Shown piece by piece: positions 46,299 to 55,880 of a stretch of 64,000 bases of DNA. The notes under the pieces were generated by a model, which was given only the letters and a program-made list of their open reading frames with translations, was not told where the DNA came from and searched no databases. The stretch is from CALKYB01 sp964510575 (GTDB lineage Bacteria; Bdellovibrionota_C; UBA2361; SZUA-149; CALKYB01), in contig CAZECN010000015.1 in NCBI GenBank assembly GCA_964510575.1, forward strand, positions 1 through 64,000, in the 5' to 3' direction. Each line of letters opens with the position of its first letter. Position 1 is the first letter of the stretch. A program made the translations under genes and the position numbers.

Positions 46299-47774
46299 CT
46301 AACTTTCTTTTTTGGTTGGTTTGAGCAGTTTTCTGGAAATAAAGTAACCTTCGATACCGTCAGCCAAAGCTTCTACCATTAATCTTTGATAATCCTCAGT
46401 TAACAACCTTTCCCCCTCAACCGGATGATCAAGAAAAGCAAGCTCAACTAGAGCACAAGGCATATGAGCACCTACCAGCACATAAAAGGGGGCCTTCTTC
46501 ACTCCCAAATTTTTCACTTCCTGGTAACGACCGCTCGCAGTCTGAACCATATTGTCTTGCAGGTAATGTGCCAGTGAAACAGAGTCCTCAAGTTTTCCAC
46601 TTTGAATTAGATCGCTAATTATAAACTGTAAATCGTCTTGAGCTTTCGCTTTAGTGGCATTTTCCCTTTCCGCCAACTTGAGTGAAGAGCGATCGTCGGT
46701 GTTATCTAAATAATAGGTCTCTATACCTTGAGCATTTTTCTTAGGGCTTGCATTGGCATGAACTGACACAAATAGATCTGCTTCAACCCTATTGGCGAAG
46801 GCTGTTCGCTCCTCTAAATCTAATTCGTGGTCACTCTCCCTAGTTAAAAGTACTGTGACATTACCTCGACTCTCGAGTAAGGACTTCACACCAAGGGAAA
46901 CTTTGAGGACAACATCCTTTTCCTTGTGTCCTCCGACTCCCACAGCTCCGTTATTAACTCCACCATGGCCTGGATCTATAACTACTAGTAGCTTCTGATT
47001 TTTCTTCTTTACCTTTTGTTGTTTAGACTTAGCTGAAGCAACTTTCTTTCTTTCCTTAGATAAAATCTCTACTTCTTTTTGTATTTTACTAATTTCAGAA
47101 GCAGACTCTGAAACCTGTTCTGTTTCAATTGCCAGGTTCGTTTTCTTGTCTTTCGTAGCAGCGACGGCACTCTCCCAAACCCCAGAGCGACTACTCCCCT
47201 TTTTTTCAATCAATTCTCTGCGTTGAGTGAATGTCTGAGGAACTTCTTTGGAGCTAAGCCCCAGCCTACTCAAGGCTGAATCATACCTGTCCCCCTTAGG
47301 ATAAAGATCTACAATTTTAAAGTAAGCGGTTCTAGAACCCGCATCATCACGAAAAACTCGACGACGTAGATCACCTAAATGTAATAGAGAGTCGTCTGCT
47401 TTCGGATGTGAAGGATACTCTTCAACTACACGACTGTATAACTGGGCTGAGACTCGGGCTGATGAAATTAAAGTTCTCGATGCATAACGACTCTCGTAAA
47501 GTCGGCCTAGAGAAAAAAGGGCTTCGCCACCTGCCAAAGTCCCTTCATTAATTTTAGAAAATTCTTTTACTTCTCTTAGAATCTCATCCCATCTGAGCAA
47601 GCTCTCAAAAAGTGGGTCACTGGATTTTTGTTTTGAAATTTTTGCTTCTAGTCTCGCTAGGCCCTTGAAATCCCCAACCGGCAGCCTTTTTGATAAGCCT
47701 TGGGCGAGAAGTGGAGTTACTATCAGCAAGGATAGTAGAAGCTGAAAAACAAAATGCCTTGCCGATCTATTCAT
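46299..47774 (-). CDS. N-acetylmuramoyl-L-alanine amidase with TPR-like N-terminus
   Basis: A 491-residue periplasmic cell-wall hydrolase. ATG at 47774 is preferred to the TTG three bases earlier. After the signal peptide (ending LLAQ) come about 170 residues with tetratricopeptide-like repeats (AQLYSRVVEEYPSHPKADD, then AYFKIVDLYPKGDRYDSAL), then a basic linker (about 225-265). Last is an Amidase_3 domain: VIDPGHGGVNNGA and KEKDVVL with the first two zinc ligands, SVHANA with the third, and VELAFLDHP with the catalytic glutamate. It cleaves between MurNAc and L-Ala, probably in daughter-cell separation. The TPR-plus-amidase layout is common in deltaproteobacterial genomes. Confidence 0.93.
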   Translation of the reverse strand: MNRSARHFVFQLLLSLLIVTPLLAQGLSKRLPVGDFKGLARLEAKISKQKSSDPLFESLLRWDEILREVKEFSKINEGTLAGGEALFSLGRLYESRYASRTLISSARVSAQLYSRVVEEYPSHPKADDSLLHLGDLRRRVFRDDAGSRTAYFKIVDLYPKGDRYDSALSRLGLSSKEVPQTFTQRRELIEKKGSSRSGVWESAVAATKDKKTNLAIETEQVSESASEISKIQKEVEILSKERKKVASAKSKQQKVKKKNQKLLVVIDPGHGGVNNGAVGVGGHKEKDVVLKVSLGVKSLLESRGNVTVLLTRESDHELDLEERTAFANRVEADLFVSVHANASPKKNAQGIETYYLDNTDDRSSLKLAERENATKAKAQDDLQFIISDLIQSGKLEDSVSLAHYLQDNMVQTASGRYQEVKNLGVKKAPFYVLVGAHMPCALVELAFLDHPVEGERLLTEDYQRLMVEALADGIEGYFISRKLLKPTKKES

Positions 47775-47811
47775 CAATTAATTTTACTGAAATTCAAAAA
47801 CCCTGGAGCTA

Positions 47812-50649
47812 TCAAGAACCCATCGCTTCTTTCTTTAGACGATCCAAGACTGCCAAAGCTTCAAGTGGTGTCATTCCGTTAACATCAACACTATTCAGTG
47901 AATCCACTATCTTATCTGCCCTAGGATCTCTTTTAACCACTTCTTTGACTATACTTTTGGAAAGAGTTTGCTGGTCTGTTTTCGATAGGCTCTGCTCTTT
48001 CCCCTCAACAACCAATAACTGCTGAGCACGAGTTATGATTTCTCTTGGCAGACCCGCAAGCTCAGCTACCTCTACTCCATAGCTTTTACTTGCTGCTTTG
48101 TTCTCAATTAAATAATTAAAACTTATTTTTCCACCCTTATTTTCCACTCCCACTGATAGGCAAAAAATACCGCTCATTGATTGAGCCATATCTACTAATT
48201 CATGAAAATGGGTAGCGAAAATAGTTCTACAAGCCTTTTGATCGTGAAGCCACTCAGCTATCGCTCGTGCCAATGACAAGCCATCAGAAGTAGCAGTGCC
48301 TCGACCTAGCTCATCTACCAACACTAAGCTCTTCTCTGTCGCTTTTCGCGCAATGACTGAAGCCTCTCGCATCTCCACCATAAAGGTTGATTCGCCTCTA
48401 GAAAGATCATCCGAGGCACCAATCCTAGTAAAGATGCGATCAACAACACCAAGTTTCGCTTGATCAGCTGGAACAAAAAAACCGGCTTGAGCCAAAAGGT
48501 GGATAAGACCAACTTGGCGGAGATAAGTAGACTTACCACCCATATTAGGACCAGTAAGAACTGCAAACGAACCTTTGTCTCTATGCTCTCCAGAGCTCAG
48601 GTGCGTACTGTTAGGAATAAAATTATCAAGCCCAACTAACTGCTCAACAACTGGATGGCGACCATTCAATATTTCAGTAACCCCGTTTTCAGAAAGAATC
48701 GGTCTACAGTGGTTAAACTTTCTTGCAACTAGTGCCGCTGAAGAGATCACATCTAGCTCAGCTATATGCCTGGCAGCTAAGTGGATACGACTCAAGCAAG
48801 GAAGTAGGCTCTCCCGGAGCTCTTTGAACATTTCCTTTTCAAGACTAAGCTGTCGAGCTTTAGCTGAAATAAGCTTAACTTCTAGCTCTTTAAGCTCTGG
48901 AGTAATAAACCTTTCAGCATTAACTAAAGTTTGCTTCCTCTCATATTGTTCCGGAACCTTGGAGAGATTAGCTTTGCTCACCTCAATAAAATATCCAAAA
49001 ACACTATTGTATTTAACCTTGAGTGCAGAAATCCCAGTAAGCTTCTTCTCCCGCTCCTCGAAGCTAGATAAACGAGTCTTGCCATCAGTGGCTATATCTC
49101 GAAGCTCATCAAGTTCACCAGAATAACCTGTGGCAAAGATTCCACCCTCCGAGATTTTAAAGGGAGCATCCTCAACCAAAGAACTGGCCAAGACTTGAAA
49201 AACATCTTCAAGACAATCAAAATTTCCAGCTAATTTTTTCAAACGTTCTGACTTAAAGTCTGAAACTAAAGACTTAACAGCTGGTAATACTTCGAGAGAA
49301 GCTCTTAGCATCGCAAGGTCAGCAGGGTTAACCCGACCACTGGAAATTCTGGTAACAAGCCTTTCCAAGTCTCGAACACTGGCAAAAAGTTCTCTCAATC
49401 GATCACTGGACTCAGAGCAAGAAACTAACTCTTCTACAGAGTCGTGCAGCTCGACTATCTCGCTTAACTCCAGAGATGGGTTTAGTAAACGCTCCCTTAA
49501 CAACCTAGACCCAAAGGCAGTCTTACTGAGATCGATATAACTCAAAAGACCAGGGCCAGAGCCATCGGAAGAATGTAGTAACTCCAGATTCCTTCTAGAA
49601 GCCCCATCAATTAAAACGGTTTTGCTGCTACTTACTGAAGTGAAGTCTGATAGCAGTAAAGAGCCAGAAAAAGAGTTCTCTTCAATATAATCAAGCACTG
49701 TTGCTAGAACAGAAAGAGTCACAGGAGTCAGTGCTTCTACATCAATTGAAGAATCACCTCCGTCTCTCCCTAACAAAGATAATATTCTCTTTTGAAGTTG
49801 AGCCGGCTCTTGAAGTCTAAAACTTCTATCAACCACGGGAGTTTCTCGCCCCGATACTTCCTTTTTGACTTCTTTCAACCAAGGACTATTGATTGGCTTT
49901 TCCCAAAGAAGTGAAGGCAAAATTACTTCGGCTGGTTGCACAAAACCCAAAACTTCCAGCATTTCATCAACTGATTCACATTCCTGAACCTTTAAATGGC
50001 CAGTGGAGACATCAATCCAGGCCATTCCACCACCACCAGGCCCAATACAAGCTGCTGATAGGTAGTTAAAATGCCTTTCATCTAAACCGTCCTCTACATA
50101 ACGAAGCCCTGGCGTAACAATTCTCTCAATCTCCCTGTCCACCATCCCCTTTTTGGCGGAGCTTCCAGTTTCAGTTTGAGAGACAACAACACATCCAAAA
50201 CCAGCTTCAACCAGCTTTGGCAAATAGTTAGACAAGCCATGAACGGGAAAACCACACATCGAAACTGGATTAGCAGTTTCCTTGTGACGCGCAGTTAGTC
50301 GAATAGAAAGAGTGTTGGCTGCCTTTTCAGCATCTTCGAAGAAGATTTCATAAAAATCTCCCACTTGAAAAAGAACGATGTGCTCAGGATACTTCTGCTT
50401 GTAATCAAGGTAGCTGGCCAACATAGGGGCCATCTTCTTCACAGGGTTCTTCCCGGAAGAAGTTTGCTTATTATCTACTTTCTTATTTGATTTGGGGAGT
50501 GTCGAGCTAGCTGCTTCAGTCTTGGTAGTCTTCTCTACTGAAGTTACCGTTGGGGTTGGGGTTGGGGTAAATTTAGGCGAAGCAGATTCAGAATCGAAGT
50601 CAGTAACTCCCAGCGAAAGCTGTTTGCTGCCTTTTCCATCCGAGCTCAA
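47812..50649 (-). CDS. mutS: DNA mismatch repair protein MutS
   Basis: A 945-residue mismatch sensor. The TTG start is well supported by GGGGGAG 5 bases upstream. The first 70 residues are an extra Ser/Thr/Lys-rich, probably disordered extension (with FTPTPTPTV). MutS proper follows: LFQVGDFYEIFFEDA with the Phe-x-Glu that probes mismatches, the connector, lever and clamp regions (KVKYNSVFGYFIEV), and the ABC-type ATPase with LTGPNMGGKSTYLRQ, DDLSRGESTFMVEM, VLVDELGRGTATSDG and ATHFHEL. The C-terminal dimer region is present. It precedes the amidase by 37 bases. Confidence 0.96.
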   Translation of the reverse strand: MSSDGKGSKQLSLGVTDFDSESASPKFTPTPTPTVTSVEKTTKTEAASSTLPKSNKKVDNKQTSSGKNPVKKMAPMLASYLDYKQKYPEHIVLFQVGDFYEIFFEDAEKAANTLSIRLTARHKETANPVSMCGFPVHGLSNYLPKLVEAGFGCVVVSQTETGSSAKKGMVDREIERIVTPGLRYVEDGLDERHFNYLSAACIGPGGGGMAWIDVSTGHLKVQECESVDEMLEVLGFVQPAEVILPSLLWEKPINSPWLKEVKKEVSGRETPVVDRSFRLQEPAQLQKRILSLLGRDGGDSSIDVEALTPVTLSVLATVLDYIEENSFSGSLLLSDFTSVSSSKTVLIDGASRRNLELLHSSDGSGPGLLSYIDLSKTAFGSRLLRERLLNPSLELSEIVELHDSVEELVSCSESSDRLRELFASVRDLERLVTRISSGRVNPADLAMLRASLEVLPAVKSLVSDFKSERLKKLAGNFDCLEDVFQVLASSLVEDAPFKISEGGIFATGYSGELDELRDIATDGKTRLSSFEEREKKLTGISALKVKYNSVFGYFIEVSKANLSKVPEQYERKQTLVNAERFITPELKELEVKLISAKARQLSLEKEMFKELRESLLPCLSRIHLAARHIAELDVISSAALVARKFNHCRPILSENGVTEILNGRHPVVEQLVGLDNFIPNSTHLSSGEHRDKGSFAVLTGPNMGGKSTYLRQVGLIHLLAQAGFFVPADQAKLGVVDRIFTRIGASDDLSRGESTFMVEMREASVIARKATEKSLVLVDELGRGTATSDGLSLARAIAEWLHDQKACRTIFATHFHELVDMAQSMSGIFCLSVGVENKGGKISFNYLIENKAASKSYGVEVAELAGLPREIITRAQQLLVVEGKEQSLSKTDQQTLSKSIVKEVVKRDPRADKIVDSLNSVDVNGMTPLEALAVLDRLKKEAMGS

Positions 50650-50789
50650 TACTACTCCCCCCTTATTGCATAATTATATTTTGAATAGCTTACGAAATAC
50701 TAAGTTTCAAAGTATGAAATATTTGGCCCAAATGGCCCCTAGCAAACTAAGTCACTAGGAAACCAAGTGGGCTTCGACAAAAGCTTATT

Positions 50790-52505
50790 CTAGCTTTCGC
50801 CTCCTTCTCCAGGTGTCTTAAGTTGCTGCTGAAGAAGATCTCCAAAAGTCACAGCTCCTGAGGACTCTTCCATGTATTCAGCGTAGTTAGTCTCTTCACC
50901 TTTTCTACCAGGCTTCATACTCAAGCTAATCCTACGCTCCGCTGGGTCAACATTAGTAACTTCAGCTTCTACTACAGTGCCAGAAGGAAATTTCTCTCCG
51001 ATATCATCTCCACGCTCAACTGCTAGCTGAGAAATATGGATCAAACCTTCAACACCCTCTTCAAGCTCCAAGAACACTCCAAACTCAGTTACGTTTGTAA
51101 TTGTTCCCTTAACTTTAACACCAGTTGGGTAGCGGTGAGGCACTGATTCCCAAAGATCCGGAGTTAGTTGTTTAATACCGAGACTTAATCTCTCACTGGA
51201 AGGATCGATCTCAAGAACTACTGCCTCTACCTCATCTCCCTTCTTATAGAGCTCGGCCACTTCCTTTGGATCTTTAATTCTTTTAGTCCATGAGAAGTCT
51301 GAAACATGAACTAGACCGTCAATGTCATCTCTAACATTGATAAAGATTCCGAAGTCGGTAACTGAACGCACAGTTCCTTTGACCTTCTCTCCAACAGGGA
51401 ATTCTTTAGCAAGCTCTTCCCAAGGATTATCAGTAAGCTGTTTAAGACCAAGACTGATTCGCTGCTTCTCGCTACTAACCTCGAGAACAATAGCTTTAAC
51501 CTCATCTCCAATGGCAACAACTTTAGAAGGATGGCGAACCTTCTTAGTCCAACTCATCTCAGAGACATGAATCAAGCCTTCAATACCGTCTTCTAGTTTA
51601 ACGAAAGCACCATAATCAGTAAGGCTGACAACGGCTCCTTCCACGATCTCACCAGGCTGGTATTGAGACTCCACCTTCTCCCATGGATTATCGTGAAGTT
51701 GCTTCATACCCAAGCTAACTCTTTCTTTCTCACGATCGTAGCTAAGAATAACAACTGGGACATTTTGCCCAACGGTTAGCATCTCACTCGGGTGAACAAC
51801 TCTTCCCCAAGACATATCAGTAATATGAAGAAGACCGTCAATTCCACCCAAGTCGATGAACGCACCATACTCGGTAACATTCTTAACCTGACCTTCCATA
51901 ACAACACCTTCTGCAATTTGACCGATGGTGTCTTTCTTAAGCGCATCACGCTCTTTCTCGAGAACTACTCTTCTAGAAAGAACGATATTGCCTCTCTCTC
52001 GGCTAAACTTGAGAACCTTAAACTCCATGTCAGTTCCGACAAATTTATCCAAGTTACGCTGCGGACGAATATCAATTTGAGAACCCGGTAAAAATGCTGG
52101 AACCCCAACATCCACCTGTAGGCCACCTTTAACTTTTTGAACCACTGTTCCACTAACTTTCTCACCGTCAGCAAAAACTTTCTCAAGATGATTCCAAACT
52201 TTAAGCTGCTCAGCTCGATCCTTAGATAGAACAATTTCACCAGACTCGTTTTCAGGAGAGAGCATCAAAACCTCTACTTCATCCCCTACTTCAACGGTAA
52301 CTTTTCCTTCCTTATCCTGAAATTGGTTAAGAGGAATATGGCCCTCAGACTTAAACCCGATATCAACAAGCACTGCGTCTTTTTGAATCGCAATAACTTT
52401 ACCGTTAATTAACTCACCGGGTCGGGCAGCGTCGAATCCTTCAGCTAGAAGTTTCTCAAACTCAGCGGCATCCGCTCCATCGGCAACTAGTTCTTCATGT
52501 TTCAT
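50790..52505 (-). CDS. rpsA: 30S ribosomal protein S1
   Basis: A 571-residue ribosomal protein with six S1 OB-fold repeats, the proteobacterial form, beginning at about residues 34, 118, 205, 290, 377 and 464. Repeats 3-6 show the best pattern, for example GAFIDLGGIDGLLHITDMSWGR and GVFLELEEGVEGLIHISQL, each with a SLGxKQL-type close. It binds mRNA leaders during initiation. ATG start at 52505. It is downstream of cmk, the usual cmk-rpsA order, but with a 177-base leader that holds hairpins. Confidence 0.97.
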   Translation of the reverse strand: MKHEELVADGADAAEFEKLLAEGFDAARPGELINGKVIAIQKDAVLVDIGFKSEGHIPLNQFQDKEGKVTVEVGDEVEVLMLSPENESGEIVLSKDRAEQLKVWNHLEKVFADGEKVSGTVVQKVKGGLQVDVGVPAFLPGSQIDIRPQRNLDKFVGTDMEFKVLKFSRERGNIVLSRRVVLEKERDALKKDTIGQIAEGVVMEGQVKNVTEYGAFIDLGGIDGLLHITDMSWGRVVHPSEMLTVGQNVPVVILSYDREKERVSLGMKQLHDNPWEKVESQYQPGEIVEGAVVSLTDYGAFVKLEDGIEGLIHVSEMSWTKKVRHPSKVVAIGDEVKAIVLEVSSEKQRISLGLKQLTDNPWEELAKEFPVGEKVKGTVRSVTDFGIFINVRDDIDGLVHVSDFSWTKRIKDPKEVAELYKKGDEVEAVVLEIDPSSERLSLGIKQLTPDLWESVPHRYPTGVKVKGTITNVTEFGVFLELEEGVEGLIHISQLAVERGDDIGEKFPSGTVVEAEVTNVDPAERRISLSMKPGRKGEETNYAEYMEESSGAVTFGDLLQQQLKTPGEGGES

Positions 52506-52682
52506 AATAATTAATTGAGCTTTTGTTGGACCAGCTCAGGTCAAAAATTCGCAAGCCAAAGGTAAGGCCAGCTACAGTTAAAATAAGCAGGTCCGCTGGG
52601 CAGGCCTGCACTAGCGGAAAATCCGCAGCTGGCGGAAATTAGCTCCTTTTCAGGCAATAATCAATAGACTAAAGACAAAGAT
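52506..52682 (-). promoter_or_regulatory. cmk-rpsA intergenic leader with two hairpins
   Basis: On the minus strand the first hairpin is TCCGC-CAGCT-GCGGA followed by TTTT (52622-52636 plus tail), like an intrinsic terminator for cmk. The next, about 5 bases on, pairs TCCGCT with AGCGGA (52592-52618) and has an inner CAGG/CCTG. Both share TCCGC arms, so alternative pairing is possible. S1 is autoregulated through its leader in Escherichia coli; a similar role here is inference. Confidence 0.4.
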
Positions 52683-53381
52683 CTAGAGAAAGGATTTTAC
52701 CTTTTCCAGGACCTGTTCGATGCTTAAATCACTTGTATCGACAACAAGTGCATCCTCGGCCACTCTATTTGGGGAATGAATTCTACTACTGTCCAACTGA
52801 TCTCGCCGAGATAGGTCCTCAAATACCTCATCAAACAACTGCTGATACTCTGCGCTGCCAGACTCTGGCACTTTAGTATTAGCTAGACGACACCTCTCCC
52901 GCAGCCTACGGTCAGCCCTAATTCTAGGATCAGCGTCTAAGTAAAACTTGTGGCCAGCATCCGGAAAGACCACCGTGCCTGCGTCTCTCCCTTCCAAAAC
53001 CGCTCCAGGCAAAGTCGAATTAAGGATAACCTCTCTCTGCAAGCCAGTTAATTTCTCTCGCAACTTTGGTAACGTAGCTACATGGCTCGCCCGCTCACTA
53101 TTATCAGGAGAAGTGAGATCTTCATCTACGGGCTTACCATTAACTAAAAAGATACTCTTGGATGAGTCAGAAACTTTAAACCTAAGCTCTTTACTATCAA
53201 GAAGCTCAATAATTCCCATTTGATCATCCAGCCCCACCCCTTCCCTAGAGGCTAAATAACCCGAAAAGCGATAAAGAAGCCCAGAGTTCAAGTGCAAGTA
53301 ACCCAGTCTAGAGGCAAGAGTGGAAGCAACGGTAGACTTCCCAGAAGAGGCAGGACCGTCGATTGTTATAATTGCAATCAA
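52683..53381 (-). CDS. cmk: Cytidylate kinase
   Basis: A 232-residue P-loop kinase that phosphorylates CMP and dCMP. P-loop GPASSGKST (9-17), LNSGLLYR where other Cmk have DTGAMYR, the EGRDAGTVVFPDAGHKFYLDA motif (usually GRDIGTVVFPDA) and RRLRER in the lid. The TTG start is backed by GGGAG, which lies within the last codons of aroA 7 bases upstream; the stop of aroA is 3 bases before the start, so the two are coupled. It precedes rpsA as in most proteobacteria. Confidence 0.95.
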   Translation of the reverse strand: MIAIITIDGPASSGKSTVASTLASRLGYLHLNSGLLYRFSGYLASREGVGLDDQMGIIELLDSKELRFKVSDSSKSIFLVNGKPVDEDLTSPDNSERASHVATLPKLREKLTGLQREVILNSTLPGAVLEGRDAGTVVFPDAGHKFYLDADPRIRADRRLRERCRLANTKVPESGSAEYQQLFDEVFEDLSRRDQLDSSRIHSPNRVAEDALVVDTSDLSIEQVLEKVKSFL

Positions 53382-53384
53382 AGC

Positions 53385-54773
53385 TTAGCTCCCAGACAAC
53401 AAACTAAAACTCTCTTCAAAGGTTGGAAAAGAAGTCTCAACGGCTGCTCGATCGCTAACTTGCAACGAATACCCAGCAACTAAATCTATAACAGAGGCAA
53501 CCATCTCTATCCTGTGATCATGGCTTCCCTTCCAAGAGTCACTAGAAAAAATACTTGGTAAACTACCGATGGAGGGAACTCCGAGACCTTCTATATCGAG
53601 TCCTTCGCTAAGCTCGGCCACGGATACATTAACGGCTTGCAAAAGATTGGCAACCGCCGCCAAGCGATCTGTCTCCTTAACCCTTAGTTCCGCAGCTCCA
53701 CGGATCCTTGTTTGGCCTTCAGCAAAAGCAGCAGCAACAGCGATTATCGGAATCTCATCAATCGCGTCAACGACCTCCGCAGCTCCAATATCTACACCCT
53801 TAAGAACCGAAGCTTTTACTCTAATGTCAGCAACTTTTTCTCCAGCTTCAACTCTTTCATTAAAGACTTCTAAGTCCCCTCCCATCATTTTCAAGATCTG
53901 TACCACACCAGCTCTTGTAGGGTTAAGACCACAGTTCTCAATTACAATTTCGGAACCTGGAATCAAGCTTGCTGCTACCATGAAAAAAGCAGCCGATGAT
54001 AAGTCACCTGGCACTCTAACTTCTTTGAGGCTTTTAAGCTTCCCTATACCTCCCCCCTCGATGCCGATCTTCCAACCATCTTCGGTTTCTTCTGAGCTCA
54101 CCCCTACCCCCATTGCTGAAAGCATTCTTTCAGTATGATCTCTTGAGAGATGGGGTTCAGTAACAAAGGTTTTACCCTTGGCAGATAAACCTGCGAGAAG
54201 AACAGCGCTCTTTACTTGAGCGGACGCTCGAGGTGAAACAAATTCGATTCCTTCCAAGTTTCCGCCCTTAATCGATAAGGGCAGTTTATCCGCAGAAAAA
54301 CTCGCCCCCATTTCTTCAAGTGGCGTTCGAACTCTTTGAAACGGACGAGTAGAGAGACTCTTATCCCCCGTAACGGTCGACTCAAAAGGAAGTCCTGAAA
54401 GAATACCTGTCAACAAGCGAGAGGTCGTTCCTGAGTTTCCACAATAAATATCGTCAGCCGGTCTAGCCAATTTACTAAAACCAGGACTGTCTATCTCTAT
54501 ACAAATATCTAGGCTAGATCCTGACTTTTCATCCACATTAAGCTGCTCTTCTCTTGCAATATCAGCGAAAGCCCCTGAACAACTTATCTTAGAGGACGCT
54601 CCAAGTTGGGTTATTGCCCGCAGCGAAGCTAGGTTATCTCGCCCAATAGCGGAAGCATTAATAACTGTTTTGCCTTCAGCCAGAGCCGAAAACAAAATAG
54701 CCCGGTGAGTAATAGACTTATCAGCGGGAAGAGAAATGTTCCCTTTTAATATATTTCTTTTGGCATCAACCAA
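53385..54773 (-). CDS. aroA: 5-enolpyruvylshikimate-3-phosphate synthase
   Basis: The shikimate-pathway enzyme joining phosphoenolpyruvate to shikimate 3-phosphate, about 462 residues. Signatures are all present: LPADKSITHRAILF, GNSGTTSRLLTGIL, SRDHTERML and KETDRLAA. I prefer the TTG at 54773, which has AGGAAGG 10 bases upstream and lies just after the pheA stop; an upstream TTG at 54797 is in frame and overlaps pheA by 20 bases. The enzyme is somewhat longer than the usual 430, with extra residues after the first domain (ISCSGAFADIAREEQ). The position between pheA and cmk matches gamma- and deltaproteobacterial order. Confidence 0.94.
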   Translation of the reverse strand: MVDAKRNILKGNISLPADKSITHRAILFSALAEGKTVINASAIGRDNLASLRAITQLGASSKISCSGAFADIAREEQLNVDEKSGSSLDICIEIDSPGFSKLARPADDIYCGNSGTTSRLLTGILSGLPFESTVTGDKSLSTRPFQRVRTPLEEMGASFSADKLPLSIKGGNLEGIEFVSPRASAQVKSAVLLAGLSAKGKTFVTEPHLSRDHTERMLSAMGVGVSSEETEDGWKIGIEGGGIGKLKSLKEVRVPGDLSSAAFFMVAASLIPGSEIVIENCGLNPTRAGVVQILKMMGGDLEVFNERVEAGEKVADIRVKASVLKGVDIGAAEVVDAIDEIPIIAVAAAFAEGQTRIRGAAELRVKETDRLAAVANLLQAVNVSVAELSEGLDIEGLGVPSIGSLPSIFSSDSWKGSHDHRIEMVASVIDLVAGYSLQVSDRAAVETSFPTFEESFSLLSGS

Positions 54774-54777
54774 GTGT

Positions 54778-55878
54778 CTAGGCCCTTCCTGGCTCAAGCG
54801 CTGATGGATAACTGCCCAAGACTTTTAGAAACACTGTTTCTTTATCTAACTCAGCTACAGCGCCCGAAATTTTCTCACTGCTCAAACTGCCATCTATATC
54901 AATGAAAAAACTTAACTGCCCATTCAGCATCTTAGACTCTATCTTGGTTAAGTTAATTTCTCTCTCAGCAAAAAACTTAAGCACTTCATGCAAGGCCCCA
55001 GCATGTTCCTTCACACCGCAAATAATTGAAACTCGATCTCTCTTCGTCTCTCGAGCAGGTGTGTTACCAAGAACAAAAAATCTAGCTACTGAAGTATTTA
55101 CCTTCTCTCCTGAACTGGAGTTAATACCTTTCGCCAGTGCCGTCAGAGATTCTTCGGTGAGTATTTCTTCCGGTCCTAGAAACGCCGCGTTTCTTTCCTT
55201 AGATAACAACTCAGCCAAAGAGTCCGACTCGATCAACAACTCTCTTTTGACTTTCGGAAGTCGCTCAGAAAGCCAACTCTCAGCTTCGATAAAACTCGAA
55301 GCGTCTCCATAGAGCGTCTCAACAGCTTCAAGAGAAGCAGCTTCAGAAAAAATAGCCAAGCTCTGTTTCAGCTTAATTTCTGCGACAACGTTAAGTCTAT
55401 CATTACCCTTAGAAAGCAAAGCCGAACAGGTTCTTGAAAAAACCCCACCGGAACTAGTCTCAATTGGAACAATTCCGTATGAAGCCTCACCTCTCGAACA
55501 AGCTTCAACGACCCCATTCACTGAATCACAGGATAAAAAGTTAACATCTTCCCCAAATTGTCTGAAAGCCGCTTGATAGGCTCGAGACCAAGGCGGCCCA
55601 AAATAAGCAATGGTTAACTTTCCGATCAAGGATCGGGTGGCACCAACTATTGAAGAAAAAATAGTGTCTAAGGTCTCCTTAGGAAAGTTCCCATCTTTGG
55701 ACAGTTCCTGAACTCTCTCTCTGATTTCAACTTCTCGAGACGGTGAGTAAATATTTACATTAGACTCCGCCTTAGCCTCCTTGACCTTAAGGACGATAGA
55801 GGCACGTTCCTCGAGAAGATTAACGATACTCTCGTCAATCTCATCGATTTTTTCACGAAGTTGAGAGAGCTTCTCCAT
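54778..55878 (-). CDS. pheA: Chorismate mutase/prephenate dehydratase-like P-protein
   Basis: A 366-residue protein in P-protein order. The AroQ chorismate mutase (about 1-88) looks intact, with R8, R25, K36, R48 and E49 at catalytic positions. The dehydratase domain (about 88-270) is unusual: GPPWSRAYQAA replaces the G-P-x-G-[TS]-[FY] start, PIETSSGG replaces PIENSxEG, and the catalytic TRF motif reads SVARF, so the essential threonine is alanine (A265). The C-terminal ACT domain keeps GALHEVLKFFA, but its phenylalanine-binding ESRP is ESKM. Either the dehydratase step is altered or lost, or the alignment here is misleading. It overlaps neither ridA nor, with the preferred start, aroA. Confidence 0.8.
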   Translation of the reverse strand: MEKLSQLREKIDEIDESIVNLLEERASIVLKVKEAKAESNVNIYSPSREVEIRERVQELSKDGNFPKETLDTIFSSIVGATRSLIGKLTIAYFGPPWSRAYQAAFRQFGEDVNFLSCDSVNGVVEACSRGEASYGIVPIETSSGGVFSRTCSALLSKGNDRLNVVAEIKLKQSLAIFSEAASLEAVETLYGDASSFIEAESWLSERLPKVKRELLIESDSLAELLSKERNAAFLGPEEILTEESLTALAKGINSSSGEKVNTSVARFFVLGNTPARETKRDRVSIICGVKEHAGALHEVLKFFAEREINLTKIESKMLNGQLSFFIDIDGSLSSEKISGAVAELDKETVFLKVLGSYPSALEPGRA

Positions 55879-55880
55879 GT

